A stretch of DNA of 64,000 nt. Origin: CADEFX01 sp963806735. GTDB taxonomy: Bacteria > Pseudomonadota > Alphaproteobacteria > Rhizobiales > Hyphomicrobiaceae. Under the pieces are notes generated by a model. That model saw only the letters and a program-made list of their open reading frames with translations, ran no database searches and was not told where the DNA came from. Positions 16,421 to 25,472 of the stretch are shown here, piece by piece; the first letter of the stretch is position 1, and each line of letters opens with the position of its first letter. The DNA lies in the NCBI GenBank assembly GCA_963806735.1, contig CAWEBE010000022.1, positions 62,001 to 126,000 of the forward strand, given 5' to 3'. The translations under genes and the position numbers were made by a program.

Positions 16421-17206
16421 GTGGACTTGAAGCGGCGCGAATTTCTTCGCATGGCGACTTTGGGATGCGCGTGCTGTCTCGCGGCACGCAGCGTTGGGGC
16501 AGCGCAACCAGGTCACGGGACGAGCCAAGCTGCCCACCCGCACTGGACCTACGCGGGCAATACCGGCCCTGAGCATTGGGGCGAGCTGCAACCCGATTTC
16601 AAGGTGTGTCAGCTCGGCCTGGAGCAGACCCCCATCGACCTGACCACAAGCATCAAGGGGGAACCCGGCGTCGTTTCTCTCAATTACAAGCCGGTTGCGG
16701 CGCGCATCGTCAACAATGGCCACACAATACAGGCGAACATCGAGCCTGGCTGCTCGTGCACGATCGCCAACGCCAAATACGACCTGCTGCAGTTCCATTT
16801 CCACCACCCGAGCGAGCATCTGCTTGCGGGCAAACCATTCGATCTCGAGTGCCATTTCGTCCACAAGGCGCAGAACGGCGCCTTGGCGGTCGTTGGTGTC
16901 TTCATCCAACCGGGAGCCAGGAATGCCGACCTGGCAGCGGTTTTCGATGTGATGCCGGCTCAAGAGGGAGAGGCGCGCGCATCGGTGGCCATCAATCCTG
17001 CAGCGCTGATGCCCAGAGAGGGCGGCTACTTCCGCTACATGGGCTCGCTGACGACGCCGCCCTGCTCGGAGGGCCTGACCTGGACGGTCTACAAGCAGCC
17101 GATCGAGGCATCGACTGACCAGATCAAGCAATTCGCGTCGCTGTTTGCCAACAACGCCCGACCCATACAGCGCCGCAACCGCCGCTTCCTAATCGAAACC
17201 AACTAG
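16421..17206 (+). CDS. Alpha-class carbonic anhydrase, Tat-exported
   Basis: A GTG at 16421 with a GGGGGA site upstream gives 261 residues beginning with a twin-arginine signal (LKRREFLRMATLG, then a hydrophobic stretch to ARSVGAAQ), so the enzyme should be folded in the cytoplasm and exported to the periplasm. The body is a canonical alpha-carbonic anhydrase: HWTYAGNTGPEHWGEL, then zinc ligands His126 and His128 in QFHFHHPSEH and His145 in ECHFVHK, and the GSLTTPPCSEGLTW motif. It interconverts CO2 and bicarbonate. An earlier ATG at 16373 is in frame but lacks a ribosome binding site and would bury the Tat motif. The AT-rich repeat region lies just upstream. Confidence 0.93.
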   Translation: MDLKRREFLRMATLGCACCLAARSVGAAQPGHGTSQAAHPHWTYAGNTGPEHWGELQPDFKVCQLGLEQTPIDLTTSIKGEPGVVSLNYKPVAARIVNNGHTIQANIEPGCSCTIANAKYDLLQFHFHHPSEHLLAGKPFDLECHFVHKAQNGALAVVGVFIQPGARNADLAAVFDVMPAQEGEARASVAINPAALMPREGGYFRYMGSLTTPPCSEGLTWTVYKQPIEASTDQIKQFASLFANNARPIQRRNRRFLIETN

Positions 17207-17240
17207 CAACGGCAACCAATCCGCCCGCGAGGAATCCAAA

Positions 17241-19547
17241 ATGACGAGCGCATCCATGCACCCAGCCAATTCGGGTGGCCTCTTGCAAATCTTCACGGAT
17301 CGCAAGATCAATACGAAGATAGCCATCGGTTTTGCCGTCGTGCTGGCGATCACCGTCGCCATTGTCGGGCTGTCCTATTTCAAGCTCGACGAGATCGATC
17401 ACAACTTGTCGGAGTACTCGCGCAAGGTGTCGAACAGCAACACCGTAAGCGAGATCGATCGGGAGTTCATCGCGTTCCGCCGCCACATCGGCGAAATCTC
17501 GGACAACATCGAGGAGAATTTCGCAAACGCCGAGAAGTCACGCGCCAAGCTGCGTGAACAGATCGGCCTGGCGCTCAAGCGGATCACCGACCCCGAGCGG
17601 CACAAGAAGATCGAGCATCTGGCCGAGCAGTTTGAACACTACTCCAAGGATTTCGACAAGGTCGCTATGCTCCGTCGCGAGCAGGAGAAGCTGCAGAAGG
17701 AGGTTCTGGATCCGACTGGGGCCAAGTTGCGCAACGAAATCGAGCAGCTGCAGAGCTGGGCAGTCAGCAAAGCTGGCAACACAAACACGATGATCCTTGC
17801 CGGCGAGGCCCTGAAGCAGCTGATGCTCGTGCGTCTCAACGCCAACAAGAACCTCACGCGCCACGATCAGGCATCGGCCGCGGGGGCAGAGAAGGCCTTC
17901 GCCGACCTCAAGGTCGCCATGACGGCGTTCGGAAACAACATCATCAATGACGACGTGCGGCGGCTGTTCGGGGAGGTCAACGCCAATGTGCTCGCCTACG
18001 ACGCCGCCTACAAGAAGGCAGCACACGACGCCCACGAGATCTCCAGGCTCTTCCATGGTGAGATGCGCAATTTGGCGCAGGCCATCGGCGTCGACGCCGA
18101 CGCCATCAAGACGGCCATCGCCCACGATGAGGAGAAGATCGAGCACGCGACGCACACCCTTGTCTCGAGCGTCGAGCAGCTGAATCTGATGTTTGGGCTT
18201 GGCGGCGTCATGCTCGGCGCATTGCTCGCCTGGCTGATCGGCCGCGGCATCTCGCGTCCCATCCAGGGCATGACACAGGCGATGACGGCGCTGGCCGGCG
18301 GCGACCTGAAGGTCGTGGTCCCGGCGCAGGACAACAAGGACGAGATCGGCGAGATGGCGAAGGCGGTTCTGGTGTTCCGCGACGCCGCCGTCGACAAGGT
18401 GCGCATGGAGCGCGAGGCCGAGGAGGAGCGCGTCCGCAGCGAGGCTGCTCGCAAGAAGGCCGAGGAGGAGGCCATCGGGCGCGAGCGGGCCATGGTGTCG
18501 ACCTCGATCGGCGCCGGCATGGCCAAGCTGGCGGCCAAGGACCTCACCTTCCGCCTGACCGACGATCTGCCCGAGGCCTACCGCCAGCTGCAAGCGGACT
18601 TCAACTCCGCGATCGAGCAGCTCGAGCAGGCGTTGCAGAGCGTCACGACCAGCACGCAGGCGATGAACTCAGGTACGTCTGAGATCTCGACCGCCTCCAA
18701 CGATCTGTCCCGGCGCACCGAGCAGCAGGCCGCCAGCCTGGAGGAGACGGCCGCGGCGCTCGACGAGATCACCGCCACCGTCAAGAAGGCGGCCGAAGGT
18801 GCGACGCACGCCCGCAAGGTCGTGGCCGGCACCAAGGACGACGCTGAGAAGAGCGGCGAGGTGGTGCGCAAGGCCGTGGAGGCCATGGGCGGCATCGAGA
18901 AGTCGTCGCAGCAGATCAGCCAGATCATCGGCGTGATCGACGAGATCGCCTTCCAGACCAACCTGCTGGCGCTGAACGCCGGCGTCGAGGCGGCACGTGC
19001 CGGCGACGCGGGCCGCGGCTTCGCGGTGGTGGCCTCGGAAGTGCGCGCACTGGCTCAGCGCTCGGCGGAGGCGGCCAAGGAGATCAAGAGCCTGATCTCC
19101 ACCTCGACCACCCAGGTGGGCGAAGGCGTGCAGCTGGTCGGCGAGACCGGCAAGGCGCTCGACCGTATCATGTCCAAGGTGGCGGAGATCAACACCGTGG
19201 TCTCCGAGATCGCCGCCGGTGCCCAGGAGCAGGCGACGGGGCTGCAGCAGGTCAACACCGCCATCAACGAGATGGACCAGGTGACCCAGCAGAACGCCGC
19301 CATGGTCGAGGAGGCCACCGCGGCTGCCAAGTCGCTGAGCCAGGAGAGTGAGCAGCTCACCAGCCTCGTCAGCCAGTTCAATGTCGGCAATGTGGTTGCG
19401 TTCGAAGTCAGCGCGACGCACTGCACCGAAATCCGAACCGGTGCGTCAGTTCGCATCCAAGTCGGAGGCGCACGCACCCAAGCGGCAGCTCAAGACGCCG
19501 GCCGGCCGCAACGGCTCCGCGATGCGCAAGCCCGAAGCTGCTGCTGA
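17241..19547 (+). CDS. Methyl-accepting chemotaxis protein with a probable C-terminal frameshift
   Basis: The 768-residue frame has a transmembrane helix at about 27-46, a long all-helical periplasmic domain (47-315), a second transmembrane helix at 317-334, HAMP (about 335-390, with a charged helix following), and the cytoplasmic signalling hairpin, whose tip reads EIAFQTNLLALNAGVEAARA. Methylation helices flank the tip. After the SQFNVG segment at about 19390 the frame becomes unlike any MCP tail, whereas the next frame reads APKRQLKTPAGRNG and ends DGWQDF at 19572. That is the expected linker plus CheR/CheB-tethering pentapeptide. An extra base (or two missing) near 19390 explains this. 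The gene precedes cheW. Confidence 0.9.
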   Translation: MTSASMHPANSGGLLQIFTDRKINTKIAIGFAVVLAITVAIVGLSYFKLDEIDHNLSEYSRKVSNSNTVSEIDREFIAFRRHIGEISDNIEENFANAEKSRAKLREQIGLALKRITDPERHKKIEHLAEQFEHYSKDFDKVAMLRREQEKLQKEVLDPTGAKLRNEIEQLQSWAVSKAGNTNTMILAGEALKQLMLVRLNANKNLTRHDQASAAGAEKAFADLKVAMTAFGNNIINDDVRRLFGEVNANVLAYDAAYKKAAHDAHEISRLFHGEMRNLAQAIGVDADAIKTAIAHDEEKIEHATHTLVSSVEQLNLMFGLGGVMLGALLAWLIGRGISRPIQGMTQAMTALAGGDLKVVVPAQDNKDEIGEMAKAVLVFRDAAVDKVRMEREAEEERVRSEAARKKAEEEAIGRERAMVSTSIGAGMAKLAAKDLTFRLTDDLPEAYRQLQADFNSAIEQLEQALQSVTTSTQAMNSGTSEISTASNDLSRRTEQQAASLEETAAALDEITATVKKAAEGATHARKVVAGTKDDAEKSGEVVRKAVEAMGGIEKSSQQISQIIGVIDEIAFQTNLLALNAGVEAARAGDAGRGFAVVASEVRALAQRSAEAAKEIKSLISTSTTQVGEGVQLVGETGKALDRIMSKVAEINTVVSEIAAGAQEQATGLQQVNTAINEMDQVTQQNAAMVEEATAAAKSLSQESEQLTSLVSQFNVGNVVAFEVSATHCTEIRTGASVRIQVGGARTQAAAQDAGRPQRLRDAQARSCC

Positions 19548-19589
19548 CCAAGATGGCTGGCAGGACTTCTAAGGCCATAGATAGATAAC

Positions 19590-19620
19590 CCGGGTTGGCG
19601 CCCGTGTGGCGCCAACCCGG
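19590..19620 (+). terminator. Perfect 13-bp hairpin after the chemoreceptor gene
   Basis: CCGGGTTGGCGCC at 19590-19602 pairs perfectly with 19608-19620 around a five-base loop. It lies 17 bases after the true chemoreceptor stop (19572) and 43 bases before the cheW ATG. There is no T-run, so it may be a processing or stabilising hairpin, or an inefficient terminator that reduces cheW relative to the receptor. Confidence 0.6.
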
Positions 19621-19663
19621 CAATTCCCAATCCCCCAAGTCTCCACCCGCCGAGGATCAAGTC

Positions 19664-20167
19664 ATGTCCGGAGCCATGAAGACGGATGGCGCGAAGGTGC
19701 ACGAGCTGATCGCCGTTCGCATCGGTACGCAGGAGTTCTGCGTCGACGTCATGTCGGTGCGCGAGATCCGCGGTTGGACTTGCGCCACCCCGCTGCCGCA
19801 GGCGCCGCCGTTCGTACGCGGTGTCATCAACCTGCGCGGAACGGTCTTGCCGATCGTCGACTTGGCGGCACGCCTGGGGTTTCCCCCGGCCGAGCCCAGT
19901 GCACGTCACGCCATCGTAGTGCAGATTGGCGACCAAACGGTCGGGCTGTTGGTGGAGGGAGTTTCCGACATTTTCACCGTCGCCGACGACCAGATACAAC
20001 CGACGCCGGATGTCGCTTCGGACATGGCCAATAGGTTTGTCCGTGGCGTCATCGCCATGGAGGGGCGGCTGATCAGCCTGATCGCAATCGATTCTGTTCT
20101 GCCCGAGAGCAGCGGGCGGCTGCGTGATGAACGAGGCGCCCGAGCATGTTGTGACAACATGGCTTGA
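19664..20167 (+). CDS. cheW: CheW chemotaxis coupling protein
   Basis: Beginning at the ATG at 19664 (GAGG nine bases upstream) gives 167 residues with the CheW domain from about residue 12: ELIAVRIGTQEFCVDVMSVREI, then PLPQAPPFVRGVINLRGTVLPIVDLAARLG, which are the two hallmark motifs, and later ANRFVRGVIAMEGRLISLI. CheW couples the chemoreceptor to the CheA kinase in the polar array. Its position after the receptor gene supports a paired function. The last 20 residues diverge (ESSGRLRDERGARACCDNM), but this is common. An earlier in-frame start would begin inside the hairpin. Confidence 0.93.
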   Translation: MSGAMKTDGAKVHELIAVRIGTQEFCVDVMSVREIRGWTCATPLPQAPPFVRGVINLRGTVLPIVDLAARLGFPPAEPSARHAIVVQIGDQTVGLLVEGVSDIFTVADDQIQPTPDVASDMANRFVRGVIAMEGRLISLIAIDSVLPESSGRLRDERGARACCDNMA

Positions 20168-20454
20168 CTGACTATCCGAGAACACCCAGCTCCGAAGCCG
20201 GCACACCTCAGCCATCGGCTTCCTCTGGGCACGACGTCCGTGCTTCGCGCGAGGCGGACACATACGTGCAGCCATCCAATCGGGCAGTTCACGCCCAATC
20301 GCTTGTGAGCTCGGGGCCCAGTGTCCTTGGCAACGGTGAGGATCGCGCTGGCGTTGCTACTCCTGGCAAACTAACTTTCAAGCCGGACCGCTCGATGGTG
20401 ACTTGGTCGCCACGGGCGGAGACCGAACTCCAGCCTGCAAGGAGGTAAGTGACG

Positions 20455-21201
20455 ATGACATACCGTGGCATGACTGTGGAGATGATTACGATCAATGGGG
20501 ACAAGGGCGATCCGATCTCCGCCTATACGGCAAAGCCGTCGGGTTCAGGCCCCTTCCCTGGTGTCGTGCTGGTCCACCACCTTCCCGGCTGGAGCGAGCT
20601 CTACATCGAGATGACACGCAAGTTCGCGCATTACGGCTATATCGCCATCTGCGCCAACCTCTATGAGCGCGCCGGCCAGGGCAACCCCGACGACGTTGCC
20701 GCCAAGGTGCGCGCCGAGGGCGGCGTTCCGGACGCCCAGGTCGTGGGTGACACCGAGGCTGCGGTGAAGTGGATGCGTGCGCAGCCGGACCACAACGGCA
20801 AGGTCGGCGTCTTCGGCTCGTGCTCCGGCGGGCGGCACGCTTTCCTCTATGCCTGCACAAAGAAGGATGTCGACGCCTGCGTCGATCTCTGGGGTGGCCG
20901 CGTGGTGATGGGTAAAGAGGAGCTCAACGCCAAGACGCCGACGGCGCCGATCGATCTGACGAAAAATCTCTCATGCCCACTACTTGGTATTTTTGGCAAC
21001 GAGGACCGGGCGCCGAGCCCGGAGCAGGTCGACCAGCATGAAGCCGAGCTCAAGAAGCACGGCAAGTCTTACGAGTTCTATCGCTACGACGGCGCCGGCC
21101 ACGGCATCTTCTACTACCACCGGCCCTTGTACCGCGTGGAGCAGGCGCTCGACGGCTGGACCAAGGTATTCGCGTTCTTCGACAAGCATCTGGCGAAGTA
21201 G
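20455..21201 (+). CDS. Dienelactone hydrolase-family protein
   Basis: A textbook GGAGG site at 20441 precedes the ATG at 20455 by nine bases, so I prefer this start to a GTG six bases earlier. The 248-residue product is an alpha/beta-hydrolase of the dienelactone hydrolase type: VVLVHHLPGWSELY near the N-terminus, nucleophile elbow FGSCSGG with Cys123 (dienelactone hydrolases use Cys), acid Asp184 in GNEDRAPS and His216 in GAGHGIF. The family hydrolyses dienelactones or related esters in chloroaromatic and other pathways, acting in the cytoplasm. The downstream gene starts eleven bases after its stop, so they probably form a small operon. Confidence 0.88.
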   Translation: MTYRGMTVEMITINGDKGDPISAYTAKPSGSGPFPGVVLVHHLPGWSELYIEMTRKFAHYGYIAICANLYERAGQGNPDDVAAKVRAEGGVPDAQVVGDTEAAVKWMRAQPDHNGKVGVFGSCSGGRHAFLYACTKKDVDACVDLWGGRVVMGKEELNAKTPTAPIDLTKNLSCPLLGIFGNEDRAPSPEQVDQHEAELKKHGKSYEFYRYDGAGHGIFYYHRPLYRVEQALDGWTKVFAFFDKHLAK

Positions 21202-21212
21202 GAGGCCCATCC

Positions 21213-21545
21213 ATGTGCACATCGATCGTCGAGATCGCTGCGGCGGAGGGCATGGCGAAGCGGGAGGACAAGTGGTTCCCGCTGACGCACGCGGTGGTCG
21301 CTTATGACCACGCGCGCCATGCCTTGCTTGGGGATGTCATCACCCTCGACTTCATCAACGAGGCGCTGCCACCGGGTGCACGGGCGGCCGTCGAGCTGAC
21401 GCTCGAAACAGCCAAGGCGCTGCATGCCGCGCTCGCGAAGGCCATCGCCGAGGCGGAGATCGAAGAGGCCGAGAGGGCGCAAGGGCTCGAGCGAGCACGA
21501 CTTGGCGCACAGGCACTTGGTGCCGGCTCGCGTATTGCTGCTTAG
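21213..21545 (+). CDS. DUF6295-like small protein, function unknown
   Basis: The 110-residue protein begins MCTSIVEIAAAEGMAKREDKW and has the segment WFPLTHAVVAYDHARHALL followed by VITLDFINEALPPGARAAVELT. I recognise this pattern from an uncharacterised family annotated as DUF6295, usually small cytoplasmic proteins without signal peptide. The C-terminal third is helical and Ala/Glu-rich (AKAIAEAEIEEAERAQ). It follows the dienelactone-hydrolase-like gene by eleven bases. No catalytic motif is evident, and the family name is from memory rather than a search. Confidence 0.6.
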   Translation: MCTSIVEIAAAEGMAKREDKWFPLTHAVVAYDHARHALLGDVITLDFINEALPPGARAAVELTLETAKALHAALAKAIAEAEIEEAERAQGLERARLGAQALGAGSRIAA

Positions 21546-21568
21546 TCACGAAGCTGAGAAAAAACGGA

Positions 21569-21591
21569 TCGGCGGCCATGATGGCCGCCGA
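21569..21591 (+). terminator. Hairpin after the DUF6295-like gene
   Basis: TCGGCGGCC at 21569-21577 pairs perfectly with GGCCGCCGA at 21583-21591 around a five-base loop, 23 bases after the stop codon. A run of six A residues precedes it but no T-run follows. It is a likely transcription end for the two-gene operon. Confidence 0.5.
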
Positions 21592-21698
21592 GACACACGC
21601 GCATGGCGCGGAGGCTCAGCACCAGCCAATCCTCGATTGCCCGTAATGTGCGCACCAGGCCATCGCAGCGCTGCATGTTTGACAAGCAGGAGTCCTCC

Positions 21699-22808
21699 AT
21701 GCGCGTTAGCTTGCTCAAACATCAATCGCAGCTCTTGAGCTCAGAGCACGTAGTACAAGCGTTGCGTTCGACGGGCGTGGACGTAAGCGAGGCGAGCAGC
21801 GCCAAATCGCTTCCAAGCGGCTCCATCCTCCTGGCTATTGGATTATATGGGTCGGAGAAGGATCCCTTAGCCGAAACGTTCTTGCGGGAAGCACGCGATC
21901 GCGGGGTCACTCGCATTCTGTGGCAATTTGAGCCGACACTCCCTCCCAAGCTTTCTGGGCGGGCAAAAAGCATCATCGACTGGTTGCTGAAGGACGAGCA
22001 TCTGCAAGTCGATCGCGGCAGCCTCGCAAGACGCGTCGACGAAGTTTTATGCCACGCCTTGGCATTCAGTACTCGGACTGAGCCATGGAGCCGGCGTGTC
22101 TCGTCGGGCAAGATCTTCAAATTTCCGCTCTGGCAGAGCCGCGTGCTGCTGAGGCGGTGGCAGGATGGTCTGTTTGATAGAATTTTCGTGAGCCTGTCTC
22201 CCCGGAGGGGGTTTCTGAGCGAGAGGGGTATAACGAGCGCATTCGTTCCAGTGGGGCACATTCCGTCCTTTGGCAAACGGAACAGCGGCGACAATCGCGA
22301 TATCGACGTGTTGTTCCTTGGTTTGAAGGCCGGCCGTCGCCGCCGCAACCTACTGCGCGACCTGGAGGATAAGTTGTCCTCGGCTGGCTTTCGGTTCGTA
22401 GTTGTGGACGGAGGTTGTTTTGGCGATGAGCGCACGCAACTGCTCAACCGAAGCAAGATCGTTCTGAACCTGCACAAGTTTCCGTGGGAGTTCCCCGGTA
22501 TGCGCTTGCTGATGGCGATGAGCTGCGGAGCGCTTGTGGTATCCGAGCCGGCTCCGGACATGCGCCCCTACGTTCAAGACGAGCATCTGGTCGTTAGTCC
22601 GATCGATACGCTGGCGGATACCTTGATTCGATGCCTCACTGACGCCGACCTTCGGCGCTCGACCGCCGATCGTGCCTATCATTTTGTGATGCAAGACATG
22701 CAATTGGGGCGAATTCTGTCCCAAGCGCTCCTGCAGGCGGGCCCAGACAATGCGCAGCACATACGAACAGCCACCGCATACCCAGATCAAAGTTCTGATT
22801 TTGGGTAG
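21699..22808 (+). CDS. Glycosyltransferase family protein (GT-B-like)
   Basis: Starting at the ATG at 21699, with CAGGAG eight bases before it, gives 369 residues. The first half is an alpha/beta domain (RVSLLKHQSQLLSSEHVVQAL, with ILLAIGLYGS). The second half has DIDVLFLGLKAGRRRRNLLRDL, then FVVVDGG and LLNRSKIVLNLHKFPWEFPGMRLLMAM, with a conserved Glu-containing region of GT-B glycosyltransferases that bind the nucleotide sugar, followed by CGALVVSEP. No signal peptide. It overlaps the next gene by 59 bases, suggesting coupled translation and a joint role in surface-glycan decoration. Donor and acceptor sugars cannot be read from the sequence. Confidence 0.75.
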   Translation: MRVSLLKHQSQLLSSEHVVQALRSTGVDVSEASSAKSLPSGSILLAIGLYGSEKDPLAETFLREARDRGVTRILWQFEPTLPPKLSGRAKSIIDWLLKDEHLQVDRGSLARRVDEVLCHALAFSTRTEPWSRRVSSGKIFKFPLWQSRVLLRRWQDGLFDRIFVSLSPRRGFLSERGITSAFVPVGHIPSFGKRNSGDNRDIDVLFLGLKAGRRRRNLLRDLEDKLSSAGFRFVVVDGGCFGDERTQLLNRSKIVLNLHKFPWEFPGMRLLMAMSCGALVVSEPAPDMRPYVQDEHLVVSPIDTLADTLIRCLTDADLRRSTADRAYHFVMQDMQLGRILSQALLQAGPDNAQHIRTATAYPDQSSDFG

Positions 22809-23421
22809 CTATGTGTTCGCCGAGGAGATTGCCGATCTCATCGACGAGACCCCAGGATTGGTGACAGCAGGCTTTGTGGAAAATCTGGATCGGAAGCGGT
22901 GCGAGACGCAGCTTCTGGGATTGTCCGTTTACTGGGTTGACGACATCGCTGCCTTAGCAACCGATCATCATCTGCTCTGCGGTATCGGCACTACCAAAAG
23001 ACGGACGTATGTGGAGCAGGTCGCCCGGCACGGCTTGCCCTTCGCCCGTCTTGTCCACCCTACCGCCCGCATGTCGAAAAAGAGCACGCTAGGTTACGGC
23101 AGCATTCTAAGTGCAAACGTTGTCGTGGCCGCGCAAACCCAGATCGGCAATCACGTGATCATCAATCGTGGTGCATTGGTGGGGCATCACACCGTTGTGG
23201 GTGACTTCGTTACAGTTAGCCCTGGTGCAAACATAGCCGGCGCCTGCGTCATTGAGGATGGATGCTACGTCGCCATGGGAGCCATCGTGTTGGACCGCGT
23301 AAGAGTTGGCGCAGGCTCCGTTGTCGGCGCCGGCTCGGTAGTTACAAAGGACGTTCCACCCGGGGTGCAAGTGATCGGAGCACCCGCCCGCATCGTGCGG
23401 GAGCAGATCGATGGTCGATGA
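22750..23421 (+). CDS. NeuD/PglD-family sugar O- or N-acyltransferase
   Basis: The 223-residue protein has an N-terminal PglD-like Rossmann domain (IKVLILGSYVFAEEIADL, FVENLDRKRC, LLCGIGTTKRRTYVEQV). A left-handed beta-helix of hexapeptide repeats follows: LGYGSILSANVVVAAQTQIG, HVIINRGALVGHHTVVGDFV, GANIAGACVIEDGCYVAMGA, and the C-terminal GAGSVVTKDVPPGVQVIGAPA. Such enzymes transfer acetyl groups from acetyl-CoA onto amino- or sialic-acid-type sugars. The gene overlaps the glycosyltransferase and is convergent with a sugar aminotransferase four bases away, a combination usual for amino-sugar biosynthesis. Confidence 0.88.
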   Translation: MRSTYEQPPHTQIKVLILGSYVFAEEIADLIDETPGLVTAGFVENLDRKRCETQLLGLSVYWVDDIAALATDHHLLCGIGTTKRRTYVEQVARHGLPFARLVHPTARMSKKSTLGYGSILSANVVVAAQTQIGNHVIINRGALVGHHTVVGDFVTVSPGANIAGACVIEDGCYVAMGAIVLDRVRVGAGSVVGAGSVVTKDVPPGVQVIGAPARIVREQIDGR

Positions 23422-23425
23422 CCAA

Positions 23426-24592
23426 CTAGGCGGCGACGGCACCTACGAGTGCAGCCTTTCGCACTTCCATGATGATCCGGTTCACGTCCTCGTCAGAAAG
23501 CCCGGCCGATAAGGGCAGACTTATGGTCTGGCGCCCAATCGCCGTTGCCATCGGATAGTCGTCCGGTTGCCAGCCGAACCTCTCTTGGTAGACCGGATGC
23601 TCCGCCAAGCAAGTGTAGTGAATTCCCGTTCCTATTTGTCGGTTTGCCAACTCGTTTGCGAGATGCGACCTTGTTATTCCGCAACGCTTGGGATCCACTA
23701 GTAGCGTATAGAGATGCCTCGCGTGCTTCGTGCCGGGCTCCTCTGGTGGGGGCAGGACGAATGGCAACCCGGCAAAGGCCTCGTCGTATTGCTCCCAGAT
23801 GTGTTGACGGCGCTCATGGCCTTTTACCAGCCGCCGCATCTGATGCAGTCCAATGGATGCGTTGAGGTCCGTCATGTTGCACTTGTACCCAACTTCCGTC
23901 ACCGAATAGTGCTGGAAATTATGATCGCTAAAGCGTTTCCAGGCATCCTTCGACATACCATGCAGTGCCAGCCGCTTGAGGCGCGCAACGTCCTGCGGAT
24001 TGCGTGCTAAGATCATGCCGCCTTCGCAAGTCGTAATATTCTTGGTGGCATAGAAGCTAAAGCAGCCAAAATCTCCCAGCGTTCCGGTCGGGTGCCCATG
24101 CCATTCTGCCTCGACTGCGTGCGCACAATCTTCAACCACTTTCAAATTGTGATGAGCCGCCAAGCTTGCGATCGCGCCCATGTCACAAGGCCTACCCGCG
24201 AAGTGCACAGGGATTATTGCCCTGGTCCTCGATGTGATCGCGGCCGACAGACGATTAACGTCGATATTCATGGTGTCCGGCTCGACGTCGACAAGAACCG
24301 GTTTGGCGCCGCAGTGGATGATCGCGTTGGCCGTTGCACAAAATGTCAAAGGGGTAGTGATGACCTCATCGCCGTCCCCGACGCCCGCTGCGATCAACGA
24401 CAGATGCAGAGCGGCCGTGCACGAACTCACTGCCACGGCGTCTGTAACCTGCTTGAACTCGGCAAATTCGCGCTCAAATTGAGAAACTTTGGGACCGGTT
24501 CCAATCCATCCGGACCTGAGTGTTTGCACTACCTCTTCGATTTCCTCCTCGCCAATGTTTGGCGCGCCGAACACGATGCGTCGCTCGAGCAT
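23426..24592 (-). CDS. DegT/DnrJ/EryC1/StrS family PLP-dependent sugar aminotransferase
   Basis: The ATG at 24592 has a G-rich site six bases upstream and gives 388 residues. Fold type I aminotransferase features are clear: SGWIGTGPKVSQFEREFAEF near the N-terminus, AVSSCTAALHLSLIAAGVG, the PLP-ring contact Asp155 in VVEDCAHAV, and the Schiff-base Lys184 in FSFYATKNITTCEGGM. The family converts 4-keto- or 3-keto-nucleotide sugars to amino sugars. The convergent acyltransferase would then acylate the new amine. Both point to a modified surface polysaccharide or glycan tail. Confidence 0.92.
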   Translation of the reverse strand: MLERRIVFGAPNIGEEEIEEVVQTLRSGWIGTGPKVSQFEREFAEFKQVTDAVAVSSCTAALHLSLIAAGVGDGDEVITTPLTFCATANAIIHCGAKPVLVDVEPDTMNIDVNRLSAAITSRTRAIIPVHFAGRPCDMGAIASLAAHHNLKVVEDCAHAVEAEWHGHPTGTLGDFGCFSFYATKNITTCEGGMILARNPQDVARLKRLALHGMSKDAWKRFSDHNFQHYSVTEVGYKCNMTDLNASIGLHQMRRLVKGHERRQHIWEQYDEAFAGLPFVLPPPEEPGTKHARHLYTLLVDPKRCGITRSHLANELANRQIGTGIHYTCLAEHPVYQERFGWQPDDYPMATAIGRQTISLPLSAGLSDEDVNRIIMEVRKAALVGAVAA

Positions 24593-24957
24593 TTCAGCCC
24601 CCCGCTTGCCTAAACCCGCTGCGTACGCGATCACTGGGAGCGGGATCGTCTCAGATGGAGGCGCATGCGTAATCCATCTGGAGCGTGAACCCTGCTCTAC
24701 ACTCGAAAACTGGAGTGCGATTCACGCCCCACGGGGGAAGCGGCAGTGCTTCGATGTGGGGCGGTCACGCGCTGGAGGCGATCATGTTCGTCATGTAATC
24801 GGCGCTGTCATCACTCGATCGAATGATGCTTTCGTCCAGCTGTGGACTGTGCATTTTTGTGGCATCCTGGCCACGCTTTGACAGCTTTTCGCCATCCTCC
24901 TCGTCGACCCAGAGAAGGATCGGCTCTCCTGCTTTGTGTACCTTCCCCGGCCTGTCA
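24593..24957. other. Intergenic, no gene seen
   Basis: Between the aminotransferase start and the end of the broken lipoprotein gene there is no supported coding sequence on either strand. The promoter of the leftward aminotransferase is expected here. I see no strong hairpin. Confidence 0.35.
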
Positions 24958-25277
24958 CTAGTTGCACTGGAAGACATAGGTGTGCTCGCCCTTCCTGCTG
25001 GCGAGCGCGGCGTGAGCGTAGAAGTTGTACCCCTCTTGGGGCAGGTTCGGCTTGCGAAGGCCTCGGCATAGGCCTGGGTTTCACGAGCGATAACCATTTG
25101 ATCTCGAACAAGGCTAGATACCGGGGTGACGGTCAGCGCCGTCTTGCCATCGCTGCGCTCGTGAGTGCGGTGCTCGAAGCGAATGCCCTCGCTTAGTGAC
25201 CCGACGCTGTCCGCCTTGGGATCGACTGAACAGCTCGCGATCGCCACGCCTGTCACTACCAGAGATATGAGCTTCAC
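24958..25277 (-). pseudogene. Frameshifted small lipoprotein
   Basis: A GTG at 25277 (or an ATG at 25307) starts a lipoprotein signal peptide, KLISLVVTGVAIASCS, whose Cys is the lipidation site. The mature part reads SVDPKADSVGSLSEGIRF through ARETQAYAEAFASRTCP. From about 25040 the frame becomes implausible. The next frame instead reads QEGYNFYAHAALASRKGEH and ends TYVFQCN at 24958, an obvious protein end with a cysteine that could pair with the earlier one. One base is missing near 25040. Restored, this would be an outer-membrane lipoprotein of about 105 residues of unknown function. I cannot tell whether this is a real mutation or a sequence error. Confidence 0.55.
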
Positions 25278-25472
25278 CAGTTGGCTTGGTACATGGTCTG
25301 CTCCCATGAGGCCGGTGAAGTTAAACAGATTCTGTCGCTGGGCTCCCAGGCTTAGACGATGCTCACAGGAAAACCGGGGATGGTGCCCACTTGCGTCTGG
25401 CTGCGCTTCGTCGTGCATCTACCATGCAAATCTAGGCTGATTCCCCTATCCCCTTACGAACTGGTGGGGAGA

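Noticed and set aside
17538..18593. A long minus-strand frame across the chemoreceptor
   Set aside because: The chemoreceptor frame has a complete domain order on the plus strand; the minus frame is a compositional shadow.
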